Assembly: GCA_943913905.1 (NCBI GenBank)
Contig: CALTZZ010000146.1
Coordinates: 1 to 5,308, forward strand
Direction: 5' to 3'
From: an uncultured Dermabacteraceae bacterium
GTDB lineage: Bacteria > Actinomycetota > Actinomycetes > Actinomycetales > Dermabacteraceae
Length of the DNA stretch: 5,308 bases
Shown here piece after piece: positions 1 to 5,308 of this stretch (positions are counted from its first letter, which is position 1; every line of letters begins with the position of its first letter). The notes under the pieces are model-generated. The model made no database searches. It saw nothing but the letters and a program-made list of their open reading frames with translations, and was not told the origin of the DNA. The position numbers were made by a program, and so were the translations under genes.

Positions 1-1014
1 CGGATACACCTTGTGTGCGTTGATGCGGCCCGCGGCCGCCGCGATTGCATCGTCCACGTAGCGCTCTTCGTCGTTGCGTGAACCCGGGAACACGGCGGAG
101 AACGTGTTTTGGAGGGAGCCGACGGCCTGCGTGTTCTCGGTCTCTCCCCGCCCCAGCATCTCGTTGATGAGCAGCGCCACGGTCGTGGAGTCAAGACCGC
201 CCGACAGGCTCGTTCCCACGGGCACATCCGACTGCAACCGGTCGCGGACCGATGCCGTGAGCCGTTCCTTGTATTCCGCTACCGCGTCGTCGTCGAGTTG
301 CCGGTTGAGTTTTGCGGCATCACGCAACTCGTTGACCATGGTCGTGTACGAGCATTTGTGGGTGCCACCAGCGTCAATGGTGAGCATTTCACCAGGCATG
401 AGCCGTGTAATTCCGTCGAAAAACGTGTCTGCCGAATCTTCGTGGATGCGGAATTTAAGGTACCGGTAAAGCGTGCGTTCGTTCGCTTTTCTCTCCACGA
501 GGCCCGTCCCCACAATGCCTTTAATTTCGGAGGAAAAAATTAGCTTTGCGCCATTGTCATCCGAGAGGTCAGCGATGTAGAGCGGCTTAATTCCGAAGTG
601 GTCGCGCGAGAGCGTCAACTGCTCTTTCTGCGTGTCCCAGATCGCGAGCCCCCACATGCCGTTCATCCGGTCGAAGGCGTCAGCTCCCCATCGCGCGAAC
701 GCTTCGAGCACAACCTCGGTGTCGGAATCCGTGGTGAAGCGGACGCCGTCGGCCTCAAGCTCCCCCTTGAGCTCCAGGTAGTTGTAACACTCGCCGTTGT
801 AGGCGATCACGTAGCGGCCACACCCGCTACGCATCGGCTGCTGGCCGGTCTCGTGGTCGATGATCGAAAGCCGACGGTGGGCGAGCCCCACGCTACCTTC
901 GGTGAAGACGCCTTGAGAGTCGGGGCCACGATGTTCGTGACACGAGTTTATTTCCTCCAGAATCGCGAGCGCCTGATCCGACTCGATTCCGAAGTAGCCG
1001 CCAATTCCGCACAT
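1..1014 (-). CDS. asnB: Asparagine synthase (glutamine-hydrolysing), N-terminal part, truncated by window edge
   Basis: Cytosolic enzyme that takes ammonia from glutamine and uses ATP to convert aspartate to asparagine. Translation from the ATG at 1014 gives 338 residues with no stop before the left edge; family members are roughly 600-650 residues, so about half is present. Seen: Met1 followed by Cys2, the class II glutamine amidotransferase nucleophile exposed when Met is removed, which fixes the start; HRGPD at 28-32; RRLSIID at 47-53; AYNGECYNY at 71-79; RDHFGIKPLY at 137-146. The synthetase domain begins near 240 and has the PP-loop pyrophosphatase motif SGGLDST at 271-277, followed by QNTFSAVF at 302-309. 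Both active centres are intact as far as visible. A Shine-Dalgarno-like AGAAGG lies 10 bases before the ATG. It is the only gene seen on its side of a 241-base gap, so it probably has its own promoter. Some homologues amidate cell-wall or secondary-metabolite substrates instead of free aspartate; the visible part cannot decide. Confidence 0.93.
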   Translation of the reverse strand, partial: MCGIGGYFGIESDQALAILEEINSCHEHRGPDSQGVFTEGSVGLAHRRLSIIDHETGQQPMRSGCGRYVIAYNGECYNYLELKGELEADGVRFTTDSDTEVVLEAFARWGADAFDRMNGMWGLAIWDTQKEQLTLSRDHFGIKPLYIADLSDDNGAKLIFSSEIKGIVGTGLVERKANERTLYRYLKFRIHEDSADTFFDGITRLMPGEMLTIDAGGTHKCSYTTMVNELRDAAKLNRQLDDDAVAEYKERLTASVRDRLQSDVPVGTSLSGGLDSTTVALLINEMLGRGETENTQAVGSLQNTFSAVFPGSRNDEERYVDDAIAAAAGRINAHKVYP

Positions 1015-1077
1015 ACCCTCATTGCCTTCTGTTGGTGTCGTTCGCACGCGCGGGCGGTTCCGCGGCGCCGGTCCATC

Positions 1078-1107
1078 ACCATAGTTCCACAATTAAAGGC
1101 GTATCAA
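1078..1107 (-). promoter_or_regulatory. Candidate sigma-70-type promoter for asnB
   Basis: On the minus strand TTGATA (1107-1102) resembles a -35 box (five of six to TTGACA) and TATGGT (1083-1078) a -10 box (four of six to TATAAT), separated by 18 bases. The sequence just upstream of the -35, TTTTGTTTTG-like, is A+T-rich and could act as an UP element. Transcription would start near 1071, giving a leader of roughly 57 bases before the asnB ATG at 1014. This is a match by eye; no other box pair in the gap looked better. Confidence 0.4.
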
Positions 1108-1200
1108 AACAAAATCGGGCGGATAGAGTTCCCCATCGCTCAATAATGTTTGATTCTTGATTTAAACTTCATTTACCAAACGAGGTTGTAACAAGAATTA
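1081..1200. other. A+T-rich non-coding core of the asnB-pcrA gap
   Basis: Hand counting gives about 78 A/T in these 120 bases (65%), in clear contrast to the G+C-rich genes on both sides. No convincing gene is seen on either strand: the plus-strand open frame that enters it from 598 is antisense to asnB. The block holds the candidate asnB promoter, two copies of TTGATT seven bases apart (1150-1155 and 1157-1162), and the inverted repeat ATTCTTG/CAAGAAT (1153-1159 and 1192-1198). It is best read as a regulatory region upstream of asnB that also covers the end of the pcrA transcript. Confidence 0.5.
1153..1198. repeat. Inverted repeat ATTCTTG / CAAGAAT, 32-base spacer
   Basis: Arms at 1153-1159 and 1192-1198 are perfect seven-base reverse complements, centred about 70 bases upstream of the candidate asnB -35 box. 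The arms do not extend further in either direction. The spacing (39 bases between arm starts, near four helical turns) would place two half-sites on the same DNA face, but an A+T-rich stretch can give such matches by chance. Confidence 0.3.
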
Positions 1201-1215
1201 ACGCGATGAATGGCA

Positions 1216-1233
1216 AGCTCAGCAGAGTGAGCT
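1216..1233. repeat. Perfect six-base inverted repeat just downstream of pcrA
   Basis: AGCTCA (1216-1221) and TGAGCT (1228-1233) flank a six-base loop, beginning 23 bases after the pcrA stop codon (1258-1256, TAG on the minus strand). Its position suits a transcription end for pcrA. However, on the minus strand the stem is followed by TGCCATTC rather than a T-run, so it is not a standard intrinsic terminator. It could be a weak terminator, a 3'-end stabilising hairpin, or chance. Confidence 0.3.
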
Positions 1234-1255
1234 CACGTTACCGCTCCGTCAGCCG

Positions 1256-3919
1256 CTACAGCTTGGTGACGGGGGCGTATCGCAGCAGGAGTCGCTTTGT
1301 TCCGTGCGGTTCGCGGAACGCGACCTCGACCTGAGTCTTATCTCCCTGGCCGCTCACAGACGTAACGGTCCCCATACCGAAGGAATCGTGCGTCACGCGG
1401 TCTCCCACGTCCAGACTGGGGATCTGGTCCGCCCCCTTCGGTTTGCGCCCCGTACCGAAACTGGGACGGTTGACGTCTGTGCGGCCTCCCCCAAAACCAC
1501 CCGACAGTGATGGGCCCCGTTGCGAACGGCCACCGAATCCTCCGGATCCGCTCCACTCGCCGCCAGAGAACGCGTTGAAACCCGCCGAGCTACCCGCTCG
1601 CGCCACGTGCAGCAGAGCCTCGGGGATCTCGTCAAGGAATCGTGAGGCCGGGAAAAACTGCGGCGAGCCCCACGCGGCACGCATCTGCGACCTCGTAATA
1701 AACAGTCGTTCGCGTGCCCTCGTAATGCCCACATAGGCGAGGCGTCGCTCTTCCTGCAGTTCCGTCGGATCCGCCAACGTGCGCTGATGCGGAAACGTCC
1801 CGTCTTCCATGCCGGTGAGGAACACGACCGGGAACTCGAGACCCTTCGCAGTATGCAGGGTCATGAGGGTCACGAATTGGTCGTCTCCCTCGGGAATCTG
1901 GTCGGAATCCGCCACGAGTGACACCTTCTCGAGGAACTGGTCCACGAGCGAACCGGTGGGAGCCTGGGGGCCGCCGTCGGCGTCATCTTCAAACTCCGAG
2001 GCTGCGGCCTCGGCGGCAGCCAAGTCCGCTTCGAAATCAGCCGCCACGCTCACCAGCTCGGCAAGGTTCTCCAGCCGCGATTCGTCTTGCGGATCGTCGC
2101 TGCCCTGAAGCGAAGCGTAGTAGCCGCTCTCCGAGAGGATTGCTTCCAGCACGTCGGCGGGCCCCTCGCCCTTCTCCACGCGCTCACGCACAGAGCCGAG
2201 GAGATCAACGAACTTCGTGATCGATCCGAGCGACCGAGTGGCGATACCGGGGGCATCACTCGCCCGTTCGAGCGCCTCACCAAACGGGATTCGCTCACGC
2301 TCGGCCAGCAGCGACACGGCCGCTTCAGCTCGGTCTCCAATGCCGCGCTTTGGCACATTCAGGATCCGTCGCAGGTTGATTTCGTCGGCTGGATTGGTCA
2401 GCACCCGCAGGTAGGCGATGGCGTCTTTAATTTCCCGACGCTCATAGAAGCGGGTCCCGCCAACCACCTTGTACGGCAACCCCACGCGAATCAGCTGTTC
2501 TTCGAGCGCGCGCGATTGCGCGTTGGCGCGATAGAAGATCGCGATGTCTCCAGCTTTCGCGCCGTCGTCAAGCAGTGCATCGATCTGACGGGAAATGTAG
2601 CGAGCCTCCGCCTGCTCATCATCCGCCACGTACAGCGTGATCTTTTGGCCATCGCCCTGATCGGTCCACAGCCGTTTGGGGCGCCGATCTTGGTTTGCCG
2701 CGATCACAGAGTTCGCGGCACTCAAGATCGTCTGCGTGGAACGGTAGTTCTGCTCCAACACGATGGTGCGGGCACTCGGAAAGTCTTGCTCAAATTCAAC
2801 GATGTTACGGATCGTGGCGCCACGGAACGCGTAAATGGACTGGTCGGAATCGCCCACCACGGTCAGGTCTGCCTCGGGGTTATCACCCACAAGCTGCCGC
2901 ACCAGCTGATACTGCGCCGTGTTCGTATCCTGGTATTCGTCCACGAGCACATGCTTGAACCGGCGGCGGTAGCCTTCGCGAATCGCCGGGTTGTCACGCA
3001 GAAGCATGACGGTGAGGCCAATCAGGTCGTCAAAATCGACGGCGTTCGCGAGCTGCAAGCGCTCCTGGTACTGCGTGTAGATTTTCGCGATCGTGCGCTC
3101 AACCTCGTTTTTCGACGACTCGGATTCCGCCGCGTATGCCTCGGGAGTCGTGAGGTCGTTTTTGAGAGATGAGATTCGCGATTGGAAGCTGCGAGGCTTG
3201 ATCTTCTTCGTGTCGAGCCCCAGGTCCTTCATGATCGTGGTGATGAGCCGCTGCGAATCAGCCGAATCGTAGATCGAGAATGTGGATTTGAGACCTGCCG
3301 CGGCCGCATCCCGGCGCAGAATTCGTACGCATGCGGAGTGGAACGTGGATACCCACATTCCCCGCCCCGCCGGGCCAATGAGTGCCTCCACGCGCTCGCG
3401 CATTTCTGCCGCGGCCTTGTTGGTGAACGTTATCGCGAGGATCTCGCCGGGAAGCGCTTCACCGCTGCGTAGCAGGTGTGCGATGCGGCGCGTGAGCACG
3501 CGTGTCTTGCCCGAGCCTGCGCCCGCCACGATGAGGAGCGGCGAGCCACGATGCTCCACGGCCTGCTTCTGTGGCTCGTTCAGTCCCTCAACGATCTCGG
3601 TGAGGGCCGCTTCATCGCGCCCTCCCCACGCCGCGAAGTTCTGATGCCGCACCGGTTCGGGGGCGTCGGCTTCCGGCACAAAAGCGGGCTCCGACGGCGA
3701 CGAAAATCCAGGGACCGAGTTGAACACGGGCGGGGGTGCCGTATCGAAGGCCGTGTGGAGGTCTTCTGGCGCTTCGTCGTATTCCGGTTCCCATTCCGGC
3801 GGGGCTTCGTCGGCAACGGGCGCGTGATCCCCCTCTCCTCGGTGACTTGGGTCTGCTTTCACGCCGTCGAGCTTCCGGAACGATTCGGGAAGCGAAAAGT
3901 CGTCAAAGAGCGACGCCAT
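1256..3919 (-). CDS. pcrA: ATP-dependent 3'-5' DNA helicase PcrA/UvrD1 (superfamily 1A)
   Basis: Motor that unwinds DNA in nucleotide-excision repair, clears replication blocks and couples repair to RNA polymerase. Complete at 887 residues. Motifs seen in order: Q motif LNEPQKQAV (113-121); Walker A AGAGSGKT (132-139); Ia TFTNKAA (164-170); Ib TFHS (192-195); DFDDLI (295-300); II VDEYQDTN (326-333); III VVGDSDQSIYAFRGA (354-368); IV LEQNYRST (388-395); FYERREIKDA (491-500); V around TLHTAKGLEFPVVF (687-700); VI EERRLAYVGITRARERL (723-739). All key residues are intact. After the core come a Gly/Ser-rich linker (about 776-825) and a Tudor-like domain (about 835-887, starting LDVGDRVTHDSFGMG), which in PcrA binds RNA polymerase. 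The first 110 residues are acidic, proline-rich and probably disordered, making it about 100 residues longer than typical. The start is backed by AAAGGA nine bases before the ATG. It lies 46 bases after a small membrane gene, probably in one operon; it has no obvious promoter of its own. Confidence 0.97.
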   Translation of the reverse strand: MASLFDDFSLPESFRKLDGVKADPSHRGEGDHAPVADEAPPEWEPEYDEAPEDLHTAFDTAPPPVFNSVPGFSSPSEPAFVPEADAPEPVRHQNFAAWGGRDEAALTEIVEGLNEPQKQAVEHRGSPLLIVAGAGSGKTRVLTRRIAHLLRSGEALPGEILAITFTNKAAAEMRERVEALIGPAGRGMWVSTFHSACVRILRRDAAAAGLKSTFSIYDSADSQRLITTIMKDLGLDTKKIKPRSFQSRISSLKNDLTTPEAYAAESESSKNEVERTIAKIYTQYQERLQLANAVDFDDLIGLTVMLLRDNPAIREGYRRRFKHVLVDEYQDTNTAQYQLVRQLVGDNPEADLTVVGDSDQSIYAFRGATIRNIVEFEQDFPSARTIVLEQNYRSTQTILSAANSVIAANQDRRPKRLWTDQGDGQKITLYVADDEQAEARYISRQIDALLDDGAKAGDIAIFYRANAQSRALEEQLIRVGLPYKVVGGTRFYERREIKDAIAYLRVLTNPADEINLRRILNVPKRGIGDRAEAAVSLLAERERIPFGEALERASDAPGIATRSLGSITKFVDLLGSVRERVEKGEGPADVLEAILSESGYYASLQGSDDPQDESRLENLAELVSVAADFEADLAAAEAAASEFEDDADGGPQAPTGSLVDQFLEKVSLVADSDQIPEGDDQFVTLMTLHTAKGLEFPVVFLTGMEDGTFPHQRTLADPTELQEERRLAYVGITRARERLFITRSQMRAAWGSPQFFPASRFLDEIPEALLHVARAGSSAGFNAFSGGEWSGSGGFGGRSQRGPSLSGGFGGGRTDVNRPSFGTGRKPKGADQIPSLDVGDRVTHDSFGMGTVTSVSGQGDKTQVEVAFREPHGTKRLLLRYAPVTKL

Positions 3920-3935
3920 GAAAGCAGATCCTTTC
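3920..3935 (-). promoter_or_regulatory. pcrA ribosome binding site inside a small inverted repeat
   Basis: On the minus strand GAAAG (3935-3931), loop GATCTG, and CTTTC (3924-3920) form a perfect five-base inverted repeat that ends directly against the pcrA ATG. The Shine-Dalgarno-like AAAGGA (3934-3929), nine bases from the ATG, lies in the upstream arm and loop. The upstream bases TCC (3938-3936) could alternatively pair with GGA around a GAAA tetraloop. Either fold would partly hide the ribosome binding site. The stems are short, so the effect may be slight. Confidence 0.4.
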
Positions 3936-3965
3936 GGAGGTGGGAACGAAGCGAGAAAACGGAGT

Positions 3966-4301
3966 TTAGAAGAGTGCCACCAGCATGTTGATGATGATGC
4001 CCACGGGGATGCCGTACCAGATCACGGCGTTCGTCTCTTCACGCTTCTTGATCGCGATGAAGGCAAATACTGCCACGACCACGGCAACTACGAACTTGAT
4101 GCCAATCGTCATGTGGTCAATCGCGTACCCGGCGCCCATGGCAGACAGCATTGCTGCCACGCCAAAAACCGGGGCCGCGGCGGAAGCATGTGCCATGCCC
4201 TTGTTGGGCTGCTTCGTGCGTGCTGCGGCAACCCAGATACCAAACGCGGCGGCCCAGCAAAGCATGTGGAGGAAGATAAAGAGGGTCGTCAATGTAGCCA
4301 T
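3966..4301 (-). CDS. Small four-span integral membrane protein, function unknown
   Basis: I do not recognise a characterised family. The 111-residue product is almost entirely hydrophobic, with four predicted membrane helices at about 4-26, 39-61, 65-84 and 91-111. A basic loop (RTKQPNK, 28-34) separates helices 1 and 2, and KKREET (85-90) separates helices 3 and 4, suggesting both loops face the cytoplasm with both ends outside by the positive-inside rule. There is no cleavable signal peptide. The protein ends right at its last helix. It lies 46 bases upstream of pcrA on the same strand and probably shares its transcript, but nothing links it to DNA repair. The start at 4301 is preferred because the N-terminal helix begins at once; the only Shine-Dalgarno-like bases, GGAG, leave just two bases to the ATG, whereas a -10-like TAGAGT six bases upstream fits a leaderless mRNA. 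Confidence 0.85.
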   Translation of the reverse strand: MATLTTLFIFLHMLCWAAAFGIWVAAARTKQPNKGMAHASAAAPVFGVAAMLSAMGAGYAIDHMTIGIKFVVAVVVAVFAFIAIKKREETNAVIWYGIPVGIIINMLVALF

Positions 4302-4307
4302 GGCTCC

Positions 4308-4313
4308 ACTCTA
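4308..4313 (-). promoter_or_regulatory. Candidate -10 box for a leaderless transcript of the membrane protein-pcrA operon
   Basis: TAGAGT on the minus strand (4313-4308) fits the TAnnnT pattern of actinobacterial -10 elements and ends six bases before the ATG at 4301, so transcription would begin at or next to the A of the start codon. No good -35 box is seen 16-18 bases upstream, which is common in actinobacteria. The 101-base gap 4302-4402 separates divergent genes, so the promoter for the plus-strand gene should also be here, but I could not identify it. Confidence 0.4.
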
Positions 4314-4402
4314 CGAGGCGGGTGAGACAAAAGAACGTTCGGGGAGACCGCGTTCGCGTCAGGTCACATCGCTCTATGGCGTCGCGTGGGAAGATGGGGC
4401 CG

Positions 4403-5308
4403 ATGCCTGCATTGATCCCTCTGCCTTCTCTTCGTTCCTCCGAGGCTCCCGCACTGACGCCCGCTCAGCGCCGCCGTCATGCCATGGGCGCCGTCGCCTC
4501 GCTCCTGCTTGGCGCAGTGATCGTGGGGTGGCTGCTCCCGCTCGCGCTGGGCACGTCATGGAGTCAGATCGGCGCCGTTCTGGGCGAAGTTGCTCCGGTC
4601 TGGATCGTGGGGTTGAGCGCTGCTGCCGTGGCGGCCGCACTGATCGATTCGGCGGGCTTCGCTCTATGTTTCCGCTCCCTCTCGTGGGCTCGCGGCCTGC
4701 GCACCAATCTTGCCGCGCACACGGTTGCGGCCGCTGTTCCGTTCGGCTCCACGCTCTCGCTCGGCGTGCTGTGGTCGGGCCTGCGCCACGGACGGCTCCG
4801 GGCCGCCGACATTACTGCGGGGATTCTCCTCGCCTCGTCGGCAGACCTCATCTCTCACGCCCTCATTCCGGCCCTCGCAAGCGCGGCGCTCGTGCTGGCT
4901 CCGGAATCCCTCGGGGTGCTGTGGCGGGTTCTATGCGTGCTTGTAGCGCTCGCCCTTGTCGCTGCCGCCGTCGGCCTTGTTCGCGTGCTGGGAAGCGACC
5001 GTCTTTTCACCGGTCTTATGGGCCGTGTTCAGGGAATTTATGAAGCCTTCAGCGAAGGGTACGGCAGCAACGCAAAGGACCTGTCGGCGTCGGCTACCGC
5101 GGTTCGCGAGACGGCTCTGCACGGTGCGCGCGGCTCTCTCGCAGTGGTGTTCACGCTGCCCACGCTGGCTCGCGCGCTGCAGGGGGTCGCGTTCGCCGCC
5201 TTGACCCTCGGGTGGCTCGCGGTGCGGCATTTCCGTCCCGCAGATTGGCAATCGGCTCCCGCGCCGCCGCGATCATCTCCGGCGACAACTCCTTCTCCAA
5301 CTCCATCG
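4403..5308 (+). CDS. Lysylphosphatidylglycerol-synthase TM-like (YbhN-type) membrane protein, truncated by window edge
   Basis: The frame runs 302 codons without a stop to the right edge. Predicted membrane stretches lie at about 30-50, 63-90, 104-125, 136-167, 171-197 and 244-276. Resemblance to the LPG-synthase transmembrane family rests on layout: a first helix, an amphipathic SWSQIGAVL (52-60), then CFRSLSWARGLR (89-100), AAAVPFGSTLSLGVLW (109-124), and a loop RHGRLRAAD before the next helix. Family members include flippase-like membrane parts of MprF and many uncharacterised proteins; without a second domain, enzymatic activity cannot be inferred. The usual C-terminal Pro/Gly-rich LPxTPGGLG-like motif is not visible. 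ATG codons in the same frame at 4376 and 4394 are alternative starts; 4403 is chosen because GGGAAG lies nine bases before it, though this is a weak ribosome site. Residues from about 278 on are Pro/Ser/Thr-rich with atypical codons, so the end of the protein is uncertain. It is divergent from the membrane protein-pcrA pair. Confidence 0.6.
   Translation, partial: MPALIPLPSLRSSEAPALTPAQRRRHAMGAVASLLLGAVIVGWLLPLALGTSWSQIGAVLGEVAPVWIVGLSAAAVAAALIDSAGFALCFRSLSWARGLRTNLAAHTVAAAVPFGSTLSLGVLWSGLRHGRLRAADITAGILLASSADLISHALIPALASAALVLAPESLGVLWRVLCVLVALALVAAAVGLVRVLGSDRLFTGLMGRVQGIYEAFSEGYGSNAKDLSASATAVRETALHGARGSLAVVFTLPTLARALQGVAFAALTLGWLAVRHFRPADWQSAPAPPRSSPATTPSPTPS

Noticed and set aside
598..1146. 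182-codon plus-strand open frame
   Set aside because: Mostly antisense to the asnB N-terminus, whose catalytic motifs are clear; no ribosome site or protein family resemblance.
1141..1200. Arginine-repressor (ARG box) operator upstream of asnB
   Set aside because: TGAAG...TCAAG-like bases suggested it, but the TGAAT/ATTCA half-sites with proper spacing are absent.
1216..1233. Intrinsic terminator for pcrA
   Set aside because: The hairpin is present but neither strand has a T-run after it, so it is listed only as an inverted repeat.
2087..3172. 361-codon open frame on the plus strand
   Set aside because: Lies wholly antisense to the conserved helicase core of pcrA, has no recognisable protein features, and is the kind of long antisense frame that G+C-rich codon bias produces.
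3936..3943. GGAGGTGG as a plus-strand ribosome binding site
   Set aside because: No plus-strand ATG with a credible protein follows at usable spacing; the next ATGs open a frame antisense to the small membrane gene.
3985..5043. 352-codon plus-strand open frame spanning the small membrane gene and the YbhN-like gene
   Set aside because: It crosses a clear minus-strand membrane protein and then runs out of frame with the hydrophobic plus-strand protein; its product is Arg/Ser/Pro-rich in the second half, typical of an out-of-frame shadow.
4931..5251. 106-codon minus-strand open frame
   Set aside because: Antisense to the hydrophobic plus-strand protein where that frame has the better third-position bias; product is Arg/Gln-rich with no family look.
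1..5308. CRISPR array, tRNA/rRNA, insertion sequence, toxin-antitoxin or phage genes
   Set aside because: No regularly spaced repeats, cloverleaf-like RNA, terminal inverted repeats with transposase motifs, or related protein motifs were seen on either strand.

Overview
The window comes from a G+C-rich genome, most likely an actinomycete (Actinomycetota). The main reason is a PcrA/UvrD1-type helicase that carries a glycine-rich linker and a C-terminal Tudor-like domain ending in APVTKL, as I recall for mycobacterial UvrD1. A probable leaderless start on the neighbouring gene and strong G/C bias at third codon positions fit this. Genus cannot be fixed from the sequence; a member of the Actinomycetaceae or a relative is a guess.

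Layout, left to right. (1) 1-1014, minus strand: the N-terminal 338 codons of a glutamine-dependent asparagine synthetase (AsnB family), running off the left edge. (2) 1015-1255: a 241-base non-coding gap with an A+T-rich core (1081-1200, about 65% A+T by hand count), a plausible promoter firing into asnB, and small inverted repeats. (3) 1256-3919, minus strand: complete 887-residue PcrA/UvrD-family helicase with all superfamily 1A motifs, preceded by an unusually long acidic N-terminal tail. (4) 3966-4301, minus strand: a 111-residue protein with four predicted membrane segments, 46 bases upstream of pcrA and probably co-transcribed with it. (5) 4302-4402: a divergent intergenic region. (6) 4403 to the right edge, plus strand: the first 302 codons of a multi-span membrane protein resembling the lysylphosphatidylglycerol-synthase transmembrane (YbhN-like) family.

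Functionally this looks like ordinary chromosome: DNA repair helicase, amide-nitrogen metabolism, and two membrane proteins of unproven function. No mobile element, CRISPR array, tRNA, rRNA or phage gene was seen, and I found no undescribed multi-gene system. The points most worth a second look are the long acidic extension of PcrA, the probable leaderless mRNA start of the small membrane protein, the possible RNA structure over the pcrA ribosome binding site, the A+T-rich regulatory gap, and a switch in coding signal at the right edge (about 5230-5308).
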